Below, one piece after another: positions 6,721 through 17,475 of a stretch of 64,000 nt of DNA. The position numbers were made by a program, and so were the translations under genes. Source of the stretch: Parvularcula bermudensis HTCC2503 (GTDB lineage: Bacteria; Pseudomonadota; Alphaproteobacteria; Caulobacterales; Parvularculaceae). The notes below the pieces were generated by a model. It saw only the letters and a list, made by a program, of their open reading frames with translations. It had not been told where the DNA came from and did not search any database. The stretch is from the NCBI RefSeq assembly GCF_000152825.2, contig NC_014414.1, positions 744,001 to 808,000 on the forward strand, in the 5' to 3' direction. Position 1 is the first letter of the stretch, and each line of letters starts with the position of its first letter.

Positions 6721-7575
6721 TCAGTCCCGGTTGAGGAAGGTGCCCCCCGATTGCGGGATGCGGAACAACCGATTTGCCAGGCGCTGGGGCGCGGTCACAT
6801 TGCTGAGATCGACGACCGTCCGGCTCCCATCGGTTTCCGTAACGATCCAGCTGCGCAGCGCCATGTCAGGGGCGGTGAAGATCAAGGTCAAATCCCCCGT
6901 CACGGCATCGTCCGTCGACCGCACGGTCACGGCCACACGGTCCTCATATCGCTGAACGCCCCGCAAGACTGCCGATTGCGTGTCAATCCGCTCTGACAGC
7001 AAGAGGCTCAACGGCGTCTCGCCCACCGGATAGCTATCCGTCGTCTTCAGGTCTTCATCGTGGACATAGACAAGACCGCCCGTTGCGACGATCAATTGGG
7101 GGCTTGGATCGTCGTACTCAAAGCGCAACTTGCCGGGGCGGTCGAGATAGAGGGTCCCGCTATACACCCCCCCCGAGGGAGAACGCTGAGCGAACGCGGC
7201 CTGCAGACGATCGATACTTTCGAGGCTCACCACGGCCTTGTCGAAAATCTCGGCGTTGGACAGGGACGCAAAGGCCGCAGATGACGACGCCACCGATTGG
7301 GTCTGTGTCGGGGTCTCGTCAGGGGAGGTCGGTGCCGCGGCGTCACCAGTCAATTCGGGAAGGTCGGCGGCATCGTCCACGGTGAGGGCGGGGGCTGGCG
7401 CCGCATAGCCGGGCCGACCCTCACCAGGGGCATCGGTGGAAAGGTCCACCGTCGCCTCGCCGATCGATTGAGAGGCCCCGAGTTCCGTTTGCGGCGCCTC
7501 ACTTGCGGGGTCTTGGCCTACTGCCGCTTGGCCCGCCCCAGCGAGCCATAGGGCAGATAGAATCGAGAAGATCAT
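6721..7575 (-). CDS. lolA: Outer-membrane lipoprotein carrier LolA
   Basis: 284-residue periplasmic chaperone that moves lipoproteins from LolCDE to the outer membrane. The N-terminal hydrophobic stretch MIFSILSALWLAGAGQA looks like a signal peptide but has no Lys/Arg in its n-region. Residues from about 22 to 100 form a Pro/Ala/Thr/Asp-rich linker not usual for LolA (typically about 200 residues). The LolA fold then follows: SIDRLQAAFAQ, YSGTLYLDRPGKLRFEYDDP, VYVHDEDLKTTDSYP, TPLSLLLSE, and DLTLIF with RTVVDLSNV near the end. AGAGG lies five bases before the ATG. FtsK is encoded upstream on the same strand, a frequent lolA neighbour. Confidence 0.93.
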   Translation of the reverse strand: MIFSILSALWLAGAGQAAVGQDPASEAPQTELGASQSIGEATVDLSTDAPGEGRPGYAAPAPALTVDDAADLPELTGDAAAPTSPDETPTQTQSVASSSAAFASLSNAEIFDKAVVSLESIDRLQAAFAQRSPSGGVYSGTLYLDRPGKLRFEYDDPSPQLIVATGGLVYVHDEDLKTTDSYPVGETPLSLLLSERIDTQSAVLRGVQRYEDRVAVTVRSTDDAVTGDLTLIFTAPDMALRSWIVTETDGSRTVVDLSNVTAPQRLANRLFRIPQSGGTFLNRD

Positions 7576-7708
7576 TGGTGCCTCTTTTTCATCGATTCAA
7601 TCGATTTAGGGCCTGAAGGTCAGGCCGCAAATGCTTGTCCGCCTTACGATTCCGTCGGCCTGACTTTCGCCCCCTTCGTGCCACAATAAAACAGGGGAAA
7701 AGGGCCTC

Positions 7709-7729
7709 ATTTCGATATCATAACGAAAT
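7709..7729. promoter_or_regulatory. AT-rich inverted repeat upstream of lolA
   Basis: ATTTCG (7709-7714) and CGAAAT (7724-7729) form an inverted repeat in an AT-rich patch. A second, overlapping CGAAATATTCG follows at 7724-7734. The site is between the lolA start and a possible plus-strand ORF at 7773. Candidate promoter/operator region only. Confidence 0.25.
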
Positions 7730-7772
7730 ATTCGTATCTCCCCGCGACTCTACTGGGGAAAGCCAAGCGATT

Positions 7773-8081
7773 ATGGACCTGACCGCGTCCTCTCCGCCGC
7801 CCGGCAAGGGCGGCCGGCCTAAGGGCCCCACCTCCACCCGGCGCATCAATCCCGCCAGGGAGGCAGCGAGCACCTGCGCCGAACCGGTCCAGCACCCCAC
7901 AGCGCAAGACGAGACCGTCGCCGACCAGCACCGGCCACAAGATCAGGCGGCAACCCCTTCAGGCTCTGTCCCCGCCGCCAAACGCCGCCCCCCCTTGCCC
8001 CCGACAAAAGCCGGGATTGACGCCAGGGCCCTGGCGGCGGCGCGATTATTCCGCTTGGCCGGATCGGTGTTCCGCGATTGA
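7773..8081 (+). CDS. Possible small basic Pro-rich protein with AT-hook-like motif
   Basis: A 102-residue ORF between lolA and ftsK on the opposite strand. Its N-terminus has GKGGRPKGPTSTRR, which resembles an AT-hook (core GRP flanked by basic residues). The middle is Gln/His/Pro-rich and the C-terminus (AKRRPPLPP, then ARALAAARLFRLAGSVFRD) looks like an amphipathic helix. Third codon positions are mostly G or C by eye, as in real genes here, but the region is short and only a weak GGGGAAA lies upstream (about 12 bases). I know no homologous family, so treat this as a tentative gene. If it is not real, 7576-8109 contains no gene. Confidence 0.4.
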   Translation: MDLTASSPPPGKGGRPKGPTSTRRINPAREAASTCAEPVQHPTAQDETVADQHRPQDQAATPSGSVPAAKRRPPLPPTKAGIDARALAAARLFRLAGSVFRD

Positions 8082-8109
8082 GCGAAGGGTGCCGCCGTCA
8101 GCAAGGCCG

Positions 8110-10596
8110 TTAGGCCGCCTCCTCACCCACCAGTATCTCCCGTTTGCCGGCATGGTTCGCCGGGCCGACAATGCCCTCTTCTTCAAGCTGCTCCATCAGC
8201 GACGCGGCGCGGTTATAGCCGATCTGCAAGCGCCGCTGGATATAGCTCGTCGACGCCTTTCGGTCGCGCGCGATGATCGCCACCGCCTGGTCGAACAAAG
8301 CATCCCCCGATGAGGTATTGCCGCCGACGCTGAGGCCGAGCGAAGCGGCCCCCTCATCATCATCCCCTTCGGTCACTTCCTGCACGTAGGAGGGCTTACC
8401 CTGCTTTTTCAGATGCCCGACGATCGCCTCGACCTCATCGTCTGAGACGAAGGCGCCGTGGATCCGGGTGACACGACCGCCCCCGGCCATATAAAGCATA
8501 TCCCCCTGACCGAGGAGCTGTTCGGCCCCCTGTTCCCCCAAAATCGTCCGTGAGTCGATTTTCGATGTGACCTGGAAACTGATCCGAGTCGGGAAATTTG
8601 CCTTGATCGTCCCGGTGATGACATCGACCGAGGGTCGCTGGGTCGCCATGATAAGGTGGATGCCGGCCGCCCGCGCCATCTGCGCCAGACGCTGGACCAT
8701 ACCCTCGATATCCTTACCCGCCACCATCATCAGGTCGGCGACTTCATCGATCACCACGACGATATAAGGCATCCGCTCAAAATCGAGCACCTCTTCTTCG
8801 TAGATTGGGTCGCCGGTCTCAGGATCATAGCCCGCATGGTCGCGGCGCGTCAGCTCTTCGCCCCTTTCCTCGGCCCGATCGATGCGCTCATTAAAGCCAT
8901 GGATGTTCCGCACCCCAAGCTTTGACATGTTATGGTAGCGCTGCTCCATCTCCTTGACCGTCCATTTCAGCGCGACAACCGCTTTTCGCGGATCGGTCAC
9001 GACCGGCGCCAAAAGATGCGGAATGCCCTCATAGACTGAGAGTTCGAGCATTTTGGGGTCGACCATGATCAGCTTGCACTGATCAGGCGGCAGACGATAA
9101 AGCAGCGAAAGGATCATCGTATTGATCCCCACTGATTTCCCGGACCCCGTGGTCCCGGCGATCAGGAGGTGGGGCATCTTGGTGAGGTCCGCATATTGCG
9201 GCTCCCCGCCGATATCCTTGCCAAGGGCGAGGGTCAGCCCCTTGCCCCGATGAAATCCCTCCGCCGTCAGCATTTCCTGATAGAGGACGATTTCGCGATT
9301 ATCATTGGGCAGTTCGATCCCAATCGCATTCCGCCCCGGGACCACGGCCACCCGACACGCGATCGCCGACATCGATCGGGCGATATCGTCCGCAAGACCG
9401 ATAACGCGGGAGGATTTGACCCCCGCGGCCGGTTCCAGCTCGTACAAGGTGACGACCGGTCCGGGCCGCACATTGATGATCTCGCCATTCACCTTGAAGT
9501 CGGCGAGCACCCCCTCAAGCAGCCGGGCACGACGGTTCAATTCCGCCTCCGAAATGGTTTGATGATCGTCAGGGTTCGGGGCTTTCAGGAAACTGATGGA
9601 GGGGAAAGCAAAATCGCCATGGTGGAACAGTTCAGGCTGGCTCACCGGACGGCGGGGCGGGACTTTTTTGACCTCGCGCACAATGCGGCGGCGTCCCGAC
9701 GCGGCGTCCTCCTCAGGCGCATCATACGCGTCGTCATCGCGCTCCTCATCATACGCGGTGTCGGTTTCCGCCCAGTCTTCTTCCGCCCAGTCCTCCTCCG
9801 CGCCAGTCTCTTCAGCCGTGGGATCGACGCCAAGCTTCTCAAGAGTCTCGGCAGCAAGGTCGGCCTCTTTCGCCCCGCTCAGGGAGGGGATGAACCGCGC
9901 CAAGGGGGACCAGCGTCCGTCATCCATTCGCTCTTTCAGCCAATCCCACCGGGCCAGGGTCCAGTCCCTGACGGCATCATAGCAATAAAAGAAGGCGTCC
10001 AGTCCGGCTTCCACATGGTCCCGGCGCCAGCCCGCCGCGAAAAAGGACAGCACCGTCGCAAGGCTGAGCGCGATCATCGCGACGAAAACGGTCGCCAGCG
10101 GGAGAGACAAAAGGGGACCGACGACGCCGCGCAGTCCACTGCCCAACAATCCCCCCATAGAGGTCGTGAAAGGCCAATCGGCCGCCCGCGGCAAAAGCGC
10201 GGCAAAGGCGCTCATCGCCATCGTGCCGCCGGCCCAGGCCGCCCCTTTCAGCCATGCGGAGATCGGCGTCGGTCGCGGAATGCCAAAGCGCAACGCCTCC
10301 CATCCCCAGACCGCGGGCACCACCGGCAACAATAAAGAGGCCCCGCCAAAGAGCTGGAGCAGAACGACGGCGACATTCGCGCCCGCCGCACCGCCCCAAT
10401 TGGCGATCTCCTGCCGTGCCGTCGCATTGGCCCAGCTAGGGTCAGAGACAGCGAAACTCGCAACGCTGATCCACACAAACCCGGCCAACACGAGCAAGGC
10501 CAAGGCGCCGCACCTGACAAGCAAGGCCCTTAGCCCGAACGCGGCCCGGGCCATCGCGGTTTCGGCGATATCATCGTTACTCTTTCGGACAGGCAT
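8110..10596 (-). CDS. ftsK: DNA translocase FtsK/SpoIIIE
   Basis: 828-residue septal DNA pump that clears and aligns chromosome termini and activates dif recombination. About four membrane segments lie within residues 25-205. A highly acidic linker (about 230-310, many Glu/Asp/Ala) follows. The RecA-like motor covers about 330-755, with Walker A GTTGSGKSVG at about 480 and Walker B YIVVVIDEVADLMM at about 610; the GTIKANFPTRISFQV and LLGQGDMLYM blocks are typical. The C-terminal gamma winged helix (about 765-828, DRKASTSYIQRRLQIGYNRA) would read polar KOPS sites. A strong AAGGAGGT lies about 15 bases before the ATG. The linker is much shorter than in E. coli FtsK. Confidence 0.97.
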   Translation of the reverse strand: MPVRKSNDDIAETAMARAAFGLRALLVRCGALALLVLAGFVWISVASFAVSDPSWANATARQEIANWGGAAGANVAVVLLQLFGGASLLLPVVPAVWGWEALRFGIPRPTPISAWLKGAAWAGGTMAMSAFAALLPRAADWPFTTSMGGLLGSGLRGVVGPLLSLPLATVFVAMIALSLATVLSFFAAGWRRDHVEAGLDAFFYCYDAVRDWTLARWDWLKERMDDGRWSPLARFIPSLSGAKEADLAAETLEKLGVDPTAEETGAEEDWAEEDWAETDTAYDEERDDDAYDAPEEDAASGRRRIVREVKKVPPRRPVSQPELFHHGDFAFPSISFLKAPNPDDHQTISEAELNRRARLLEGVLADFKVNGEIINVRPGPVVTLYELEPAAGVKSSRVIGLADDIARSMSAIACRVAVVPGRNAIGIELPNDNREIVLYQEMLTAEGFHRGKGLTLALGKDIGGEPQYADLTKMPHLLIAGTTGSGKSVGINTMILSLLYRLPPDQCKLIMVDPKMLELSVYEGIPHLLAPVVTDPRKAVVALKWTVKEMEQRYHNMSKLGVRNIHGFNERIDRAEERGEELTRRDHAGYDPETGDPIYEEEVLDFERMPYIVVVIDEVADLMMVAGKDIEGMVQRLAQMARAAGIHLIMATQRPSVDVITGTIKANFPTRISFQVTSKIDSRTILGEQGAEQLLGQGDMLYMAGGGRVTRIHGAFVSDDEVEAIVGHLKKQGKPSYVQEVTEGDDDEGAASLGLSVGGNTSSGDALFDQAVAIIARDRKASTSYIQRRLQIGYNRAASLMEQLEEEGIVGPANHAGKREILVGEEAA

Positions 10597-10699
10597 GGGG
10601 ATGCGAGTCCACCTCCTTAAAAGTACGCGGTAACGAACCTTTGACCTAAGGAGGGTTAAGCGATCTTTACGGCAATGGTAGATGCCCCGTTTGCCTTCC

Positions 10700-11026
10700 T
10701 TATTCCTCGCTCGCTTCCCCGGCCTCCTCCTCCGCGGGCGGCGCGGGAACGGGTTTGAGCGGCGTCGTCCATGCGCGGATCTCCTTCATGACGCGGGCGC
10801 TGCTGACGTAACGGCCGCCCGCCCCCTGCTCAAAGGCACCGGACAATTTGTCTTTCAGCTCACTTTCCTCGACCGAAACGTCGGCCTCGGCGAGGCTCGC
10901 AAGCGCCGACGCGACATGGTTATCGATCTTTTGCGGAACCGAAACGGCCTTTTCCTTGCCGTAGGTTTGGCGACTATTTTTGACGAGCGCTTTGAGGGCT
11001 GAGCGATCGGTGAGATCAAGAGCCAT
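10700..11026 (-). CDS. Unknown small acidic protein
   Basis: 108 residues, no signal peptide or membrane segment; family not recognised. The N-terminal two-thirds look helical (TDRSALKALVKNSRQTYGKE, then NHVASALASLAEADVS), with an ELKDKLSGAF-x-QGAGGRYV motif at 57-73. The last 20 residues are Pro then Glu-rich (PAPPAEEEAGEASEE). It sits upstream of ftsK on the same strand with a gap of 103 bases containing the ftsK ribosome site, so the two could be cotranscribed. It is divergent from ubiH across a 154-base spacer. Confidence 0.6.
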   Translation of the reverse strand: MALDLTDRSALKALVKNSRQTYGKEKAVSVPQKIDNHVASALASLAEADVSVEESELKDKLSGAFEQGAGGRYVSSARVMKEIRAWTTPLKPVPAPPAEEEAGEASEE

Positions 11027-11180
11027 GAGATCATTCCCTATAATGTAAACGCCGCCGCCCTAACGCCTGAAAGGGGGCGTGACCATAGCGGGCACGCACG
11101 GCGCGGGACCAAAGCCGTCCGGGGCAATGTGGCACTCCGCGCCCGTGACTTTCCGGTGTGAGGCGCCTAGCTCACAAGCC

Positions 11181-12425
11181 ATGAGCATGCCCCTTTATGA
11201 CGTTGCCATTGCCGGCGCCGGCCTGACCGGGCGCCTGGCAGCTCTCGCCCTTGCCCATCACGGTCTCTCCGTTGCGTTGATCGACCCTGTCGCTCTCGAA
11301 ACGCCAAAGCCGGACAGTCGAACAACGGCCATCGCCTATGCGAATGCGCGCATCCTCAAGCGGCTCGGCCTATGGCCAGGGCTCTCGGCCAAGGCGGGGG
11401 CCATCACCGATATTCTCGTGACCAATGGCCGCCCAGCCTCCCGCTTTCGCCGGGGCGGGGCAGAGGGCAGCGCGCTGCATTTCCCCGCTCCCCTCCTGCC
11501 CGGTGATCGGCTGGACCCGACAGCGCCGGCGCTTGGATACATTCTCACCAATACAGATCTCCTGGCCGTCTTCGGCGCCGCCCTTCAGGCTACGGCTGGG
11601 GTGACCTTCTTCAAGGGCGCCATCGAAGACGTAACGGAAGGTCCCGCGCGGGTGCATGTCGCCGTCAGCGGCGGGGAGGCGGTTGAGGCGGCAATGCTGC
11701 TGGTCTGCGATGGGAAACGGTCGACGCTCCGGGCAAAACTTGGCTTCAGGACATTGAGCCATGCCTATGATCAAGAAGCGCTGACCTTTTGTCTGTCCCA
11801 TTCAACGCCGCACCAGGGCGTCGCGCACGAGATGTTCTATCCCGATGGGCCCTTCGCCATCCTCCCCATGGCCGGGGATGAGGTCTCGATCGTTTGGACA
11901 GAGAAAGGGTCAAGGGCCAGGGCCTATCACGCCCTTGACGAAGCCGCTTTTCTGAGGGCCGTCACCGACCGGATCGGCCCCCTTTTGGGGGATATTGCCA
12001 TTAGCCGTCCGGCGGTGCGCTTCCCCCTCAGCTTTTCCTATGCCGACCAGCCGGTGAAAGGGCGGGTCGTCCTGATGGGCGATGCGTATCGGGGGGTCCA
12101 CCCTATTGCCGGACAGGGCTTCAACCTGGCGATGAAGGACATTGCCGTTCTCGCAGATGTCCTGCGGGATGCCGAACAAGTGGGGCTCGACCCCGGCAGC
12201 CCGCAAAGCCTCGACGCCTATGCCCGCTGGCGCCGCTTTGACAGCGCCGCCTTGGCGTTCGGGACCGATGCCCTGACCCGGCTCTTCTCCAACGATATCG
12301 CCCCGATCCGATGGGCGCGGAGTTTTGGACTGGGACGCGTGGCCCAAATGGACGGCCTGCGCCTCTTCTTCATGCGGGAGGCGGGGGCCGATTCAGGGGA
12401 GCTTCCCTCCCTGATGGCGGCCTAG
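11181..12425 (+). CDS. ubiH: UbiH/UbiF/COQ6-family FAD hydroxylase
   Basis: 414-residue FAD monooxygenase, probably a ring hydroxylase in ubiquinone biosynthesis. The dinucleotide fold is at residues 6-30 (VAIAGAGLTGRLAALALA, then a basic end). The C-terminal FAD block reads GDAYRGVHPIAGQGFNLAMKD, whereas most relatives have GDAAH at its start, so the usual Ala-His is Tyr-Arg here. The family member (UbiH, UbiF or UbiL) cannot be assigned from sequence alone. The frame is open upstream to 11079, but ATG 11181 begins the FAD fold. The TAG stop is formed by the CTAGAGC end of a dispersed repeat. Confidence 0.9.
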   Translation: MSMPLYDVAIAGAGLTGRLAALALAHHGLSVALIDPVALETPKPDSRTTAIAYANARILKRLGLWPGLSAKAGAITDILVTNGRPASRFRRGGAEGSALHFPAPLLPGDRLDPTAPALGYILTNTDLLAVFGAALQATAGVTFFKGAIEDVTEGPARVHVAVSGGEAVEAAMLLVCDGKRSTLRAKLGFRTLSHAYDQEALTFCLSHSTPHQGVAHEMFYPDGPFAILPMAGDEVSIVWTEKGSRARAYHALDEAAFLRAVTDRIGPLLGDIAISRPAVRFPLSFSYADQPVKGRVVLMGDAYRGVHPIAGQGFNLAMKDIAVLADVLRDAEQVGLDPGSPQSLDAYARWRRFDSAALAFGTDALTRLFSNDIAPIRWARSFGLGRVAQMDGLRLFFMREAGADSGELPSLMAA

Positions 12426-12527
12426 AGCCGTTCCACATCAGCCTCAGGGGCAAAACGTCTCTAAGGCTTTGTTTTATAGCGCTTTCCTTGCGCGAACCGG
12501 GGCCCATTTCGCTTCGGATCGCTCTAA
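12422..12527 (+). repeat. CTAGAGC dispersed element, copy 3
   Basis: A 106-bp element between the convergent ubiH and retropepsin genes. The plus strand opens CTAGAGCCG and closes at GATCGCTCTAA, with CTTTGTTTTATAGCGC and GCGCGAACCGG inside. It matches copies at 3646-3735 and 27739-27843 read on the other strand. Its left CTAG supplies the TAG stop of ubiH (12423-12425). Its right end supplies the TAG stop of the retropepsin gene (12526-12524). Confidence 0.8.
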
Positions 12528-13048
12528 TTCACGTCAATGATCAGTCCGCGGTCCGAGAAACTGAACGCCTGGAAGCGGTTCAGCACATTCATGCCCAGCA
12601 GGCTGATACCCAACCGATCATCGGCAAGGACATAGACCGTCACATCGTCGAGGCGGGTCGGGCCCAGCTGGACGGAGACCGGCCCTGCCTGCCGCGCCGT
12701 CACCGTTCCGTTGGCTGTGCGAAATTCACGGCGCGGCGCGGCGGACGGCGGATTGATCCCGGCTCGGATTGCATCGCTCTCGCGAAGGGTGAAATAGCTG
12801 GCGCCGGTATCGACCATCACCTCAATCGGCGTGCCGCTGATCGTCACCTCGGTGAGATAGCTGCCGCTAAAATGCTGAGGGATAAGGAGTTGTCCGATCG
12901 CGCCGTCGCCGGTGACCACAACAGGGGGCCGCGCATCGAACGCCCCGCCAATGACGACCCGACCTTGGCTGTCGACACTTCGCGAGACGATCAGGGCAAT
13001 GACCCCCCCAACGACGAGAAGCGCGATAAAACCGGCATGCCGTTCCAT
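12524..13048 (-). CDS. Retropepsin-like aspartic protease, membrane anchored
   Basis: 174 residues from ATG 13048: an N-terminal membrane anchor (MERHAGFIALLVVGGVIALI) and then a clan AA single-lobe aspartic protease of the TIGR02281 type common in alphaproteobacteria. The active-site motif is VMVDTGASYFTLRESDA (DTGA at about 97-100). A second glycine-rich block, LLGMNVLNRF, precedes the end. Such proteins act as dimers, probably in the periplasm, and their substrates are mostly unknown. The start overlaps the dapB stop as TAATG, which implies translational coupling. A longer frame up to 13117 exists inside dapB and is unlikely. The stop codon comes from the repeat at 12422-12527. Confidence 0.88.
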   Translation of the reverse strand: MERHAGFIALLVVGGVIALIVSRSVDSQGRVVIGGAFDARPPVVVTGDGAIGQLLIPQHFSGSYLTEVTISGTPIEVMVDTGASYFTLRESDAIRAGINPPSAAPRREFRTANGTVTARQAGPVSVQLGPTRLDDVTVYVLADDRLGISLLGMNVLNRFQAFSFSDRGLIIDVN

Positions 13049-13758
13049 TAGACGGCCGGAGAAAAACCGAGGACGTCGCGCATCGTATAGAGGCCAGATG
13101 GCTTGCCGATGACCCACCCCGCCGCGCGCAGCGCGCCTTCGGCAAACAAGGATCGATCGAGGGCGGTATGACCGAGGGTGACGGTTTCGGTTTCGGCCAG
13201 AAACTTGACGGCATGCTCTCCCCTGACCCCACCGCCACGGGTCACGGCAAAGCCGATCTCCCCGTGATTTCTGGGGCCTACCTGGCCATACCGCTCAAAA
13301 ACGGCGCGTTCGGAGAGGCTGACGCCCTGCCCCCTTGCGGCGGCCTCCCCCAGCATCAGGGCGGTGCCGGAGGGGGCGTCGATCTTCCGGCGGTGGTGGG
13401 TTTCAAGAATCTCGACATCAAACCCGTCGAGTTGCTTTCCGGCGATTTCGACAAGATGCAGCAGGACGTTGATGCCCACGGACATGTTCCCCGATTGCAC
13501 GATGGGGATGTCCTCGGCCGCTTGCTTGATAGCCGCCTGTTCCTCGTCCGTGAGGCCGGTCGTCCCGGTCACGAGGGGCGCTTTCACCTGACGGCAGGCG
13601 TCCGCGGCGGCCACCGCCCCACGGCCCGAGGAAAAATCGATCACGACATCGATGCCGGACTCCACACCACCGGAGGGCTCAAGGGACACCACATCCTGCG
13701 CCAAAGCCTTGATGGCCCGGCCCATCTGTCCACCGCTGCCCATCAATGCGATTTTCAT
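13048..13758 (-). CDS. dapB: 4-hydroxy-tetrahydrodipicolinate reductase
   Basis: 236-residue NAD(P)H enzyme of the diaminopimelate/lysine pathway. Present are the nucleotide-binding GSGGQMGR (residues 7-14), VVIDFSS, TGTTGL, the SGNMSVGINVLL block, the catalytic ETHHRRKIDAPSGTAL motif (about 118-134) and GEH-x-VKF. It is somewhat shorter than the roughly 270 residues of E. coli DapB, with a compact segment between the first strand and VVIDFSS. It lies 60 bases after dnaJ on the same strand and overlaps the downstream protease start (TAATG), so dnaJ-dapB-protease may be one transcript. Confidence 0.96.
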   Translation of the reverse strand: MKIALMGSGGQMGRAIKALAQDVVSLEPSGGVESGIDVVIDFSSGRGAVAAADACRQVKAPLVTGTTGLTDEEQAAIKQAAEDIPIVQSGNMSVGINVLLHLVEIAGKQLDGFDVEILETHHRRKIDAPSGTALMLGEAAARGQGVSLSERAVFERYGQVGPRNHGEIGFAVTRGGGVRGEHAVKFLAETETVTLGHTALDRSLFAEGALRAAGWVIGKPSGLYTMRDVLGFSPAV

Positions 13759-13818
13759 CAGGTCACCGTCCCTCTGCCCAACATAGTCCCGACGTCAAAG
13801 GCCCAAGCCCGCTCACCG

Positions 13819-14976
13819 CTAGCTCGCATCGCGAATATTGTCCCAGAACTCCTTGGCCCGGTCGAAGAAATTGTTCGATTGGGGGCAGTCATTTCCGCCG
13901 CCCTCTTCACAAAATTCGCGCAGCAATTCCTTTTGGCGCGATGTCAGATTGGTGGGGGTCTCAACCATCAGCTCGACAAACATGTCGCCGCGCACCGGGC
14001 GCCGTAATTGGTTCATACCCATCGATCGCAGCCGGAATTTACGCCCGCTTTGTGACCCTTCGGGAATCTTGATCTTCACCCGGCCCCCATCGATGGTCGG
14101 CGCCTCGATTTCTCCGCCCAAGGCGGCGGTCACCATGGGCACATGCACATGACAATAAAGGTCCGCCCCATCGCGCTCGAACAATTGATGATCGCGCACG
14201 CGGACAAAGAGATAGAGGTCTCCGAAGGGCGCGCCGCGCAGGCCCGCTTCCCCCTGGCCGGTCAAGCGGATGCGGGTGCCGTCCTCGACGCCCGCAGGGA
14301 TCTCCACCGCTAAGGTGCGGTTCTTTCGAACCCGCCCCTGACCGCCGCAATTCGAGCAGGGGGTCTCAATCGTTTCGCCCTGCCCCTGGCAGGTGGGACA
14401 GGCCCTTTCGACAGCGAAAAAGCCCTGCTGCATCCGAACTCTTCCCGCGCCGCCACAGGTGGAGCAAGTCGTTGGGCTGGTCCCCGGCTCAGCGCCGGAG
14501 CCTTCGCAGACATCACATGCCTCGGAGGAGGGAACCGAGATTTCCTTTTCGATCCCGGCAAAGGCTTCGCCGAGTTCGACCGTCACCTCGAATTTCAGAT
14601 CCGCGCCGCGCCCGGATTGGCGTCGACCGCGCCCCCGGCCACCGCCGCCGCCCATGAATTCGCCGAAGATATCCTCGAACACATCGGAAAAGGCCCCCGA
14701 AGCGAACCCGCCGCCGAATCCAGCGCCCCCAGGACCGCCCGGCCCGCCGCCATTCTGAAACGCTGCATGGCCAAACCGGTCATAGGCCGCGCGTTTCTGA
14801 TCATCGGACAGCACTTCATAGGCCTCGCCGATTTCCTTGAACTTCTTCTCAGCGGCTTCGTCCCCGGGGTTACGGTCAGGGTGATATTTCATCGCCAGCT
14901 TGCGGAAGGCCGATTTGATCGCCGCCCCGTCCGCGCTGCGCTCAACCCCGAGAAGATCATAGTAGTCTTGCGCCAT
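13819..14976 (-). CDS. dnaJ: Chaperone DnaJ
   Basis: 385-residue type I Hsp40 that delivers substrates to DnaK and stimulates its ATPase. The J domain (1-75) has the HPD motif in [12 protein letters not shown] Gly/Phe-rich region (about 78-125) contains the [15 protein letters not shown] run. The zinc-finger domain has four CxxCxGxG-type repeats ([32 protein letters not shown]), then the C-terminal substrate domain. A 374-base gap containing the dnaK terminator separates it from dnaK, so it likely has its own promoter, unlike the fused dnaKJ operon of enterics. Confidence 0.98.
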   Translation of the reverse strand: MAQDYYDLLGVERSADGAAIKSAFRKLAMKYHPDRNPGDEAAEKKFKEIGEAYEVLSDDQKRAAYDRFGHAAFQNGGGPGGPGGAGFGGGFASGAFSDVFEDIFGEFMGGGGGRGRGRRQSGRGADLKFEVTVELGEAFAGIEKEISVPSSEACDVCEGSGAEPGTSPTTCSTCGGAGRVRMQQGFFAVERACPTCQGQGETIETPCSNCGGQGRVRKNRTLAVEIPAGVEDGTRIRLTGQGEAGLRGAPFGDLYLFVRVRDHQLFERDGADLYCHVHVPMVTAALGGEIEAPTIDGGRVKIKIPEGSQSGRKFRLRSMGMNQLRRPVRGDMFVELMVETPTNLTSRQKELLREFCEEGGGNDCPQSNNFFDRAKEFWDNIRDAS

Positions 14977-15292
14977 CTACGTCCCTGTTATCGACTTCGT
15001 TCGACACGGCATCGCGGCCGCAGCGCCGCGACGATTCCGAGCGGTTATCCAGACTGTCCTAGCAAGTGGCGATAAGGGCCGCATTTGTGAAGGCTTAGCA
15101 CGATGTTGGAGCAGGATTTCCCGACATCCGCGGCTGGAGAGCGCCATCTGTTGGCCAAATCACTGGTCATGGGAGCGGAATTTAGAGGGTCCCGTCCCCC
15201 CTGCCCTTCACCAGCCAAAGGCTTATGTGACGGCGTTAAATCCCTCTCACCTCTTATCGCCCTCAAGGGCTGTCAAAAAAAAATACGCGCCC
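14977..15292. other. dnaK-dnaJ intergenic region
   Basis: About 316 bases between the dnaJ start and the dnaK terminator. It should hold the dnaJ promoter and leader on the minus strand, but I could not identify a convincing -35/-10 pair or a CIRCE element. Short ORFs here (for example 15103-15384 plus and 15045-15266 minus) lack ribosome sites and any family resemblance. I see no RNA gene. Confidence 0.5.
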
Positions 15293-15321
15293 AAAAAAAG
15301 GGCCCGAGCATGGTCGGGCCC
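15293..15321 (-). terminator. Intrinsic terminator of dnaK
   Basis: Read on the minus strand, GGGCCCGA and TCGGGCCC pair perfectly over 8 bp around a six-base loop and are followed by seven T. It lies 30 bases after the dnaK stop, so most dnaK transcripts should end before dnaJ. Confidence 0.93.
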
Positions 15322-15350
15322 TTCGTGAGGGTGATATCACAGGCTGCGCG

Positions 15351-17273
<1,923 letters not shown>

Positions 17274-17475
17274 AGTCTTCAATTCTCCTGTTGAGCGAAC
17301 GGCTGTGCGCGAGCTTGGTTCTCAAAGCCTCCCACGGCGCCGCCCCTTGATGTGTCAAATGAGCGAATTGCCCGAACGAGAGCGACATAAGCACCGCCGA
17401 TACGGCTTTCAACGGCGCTGAGACTCCTTGCGGCTGCTCAGTCATCGATTCACCTGTGTTTTACCATGACCGAGT

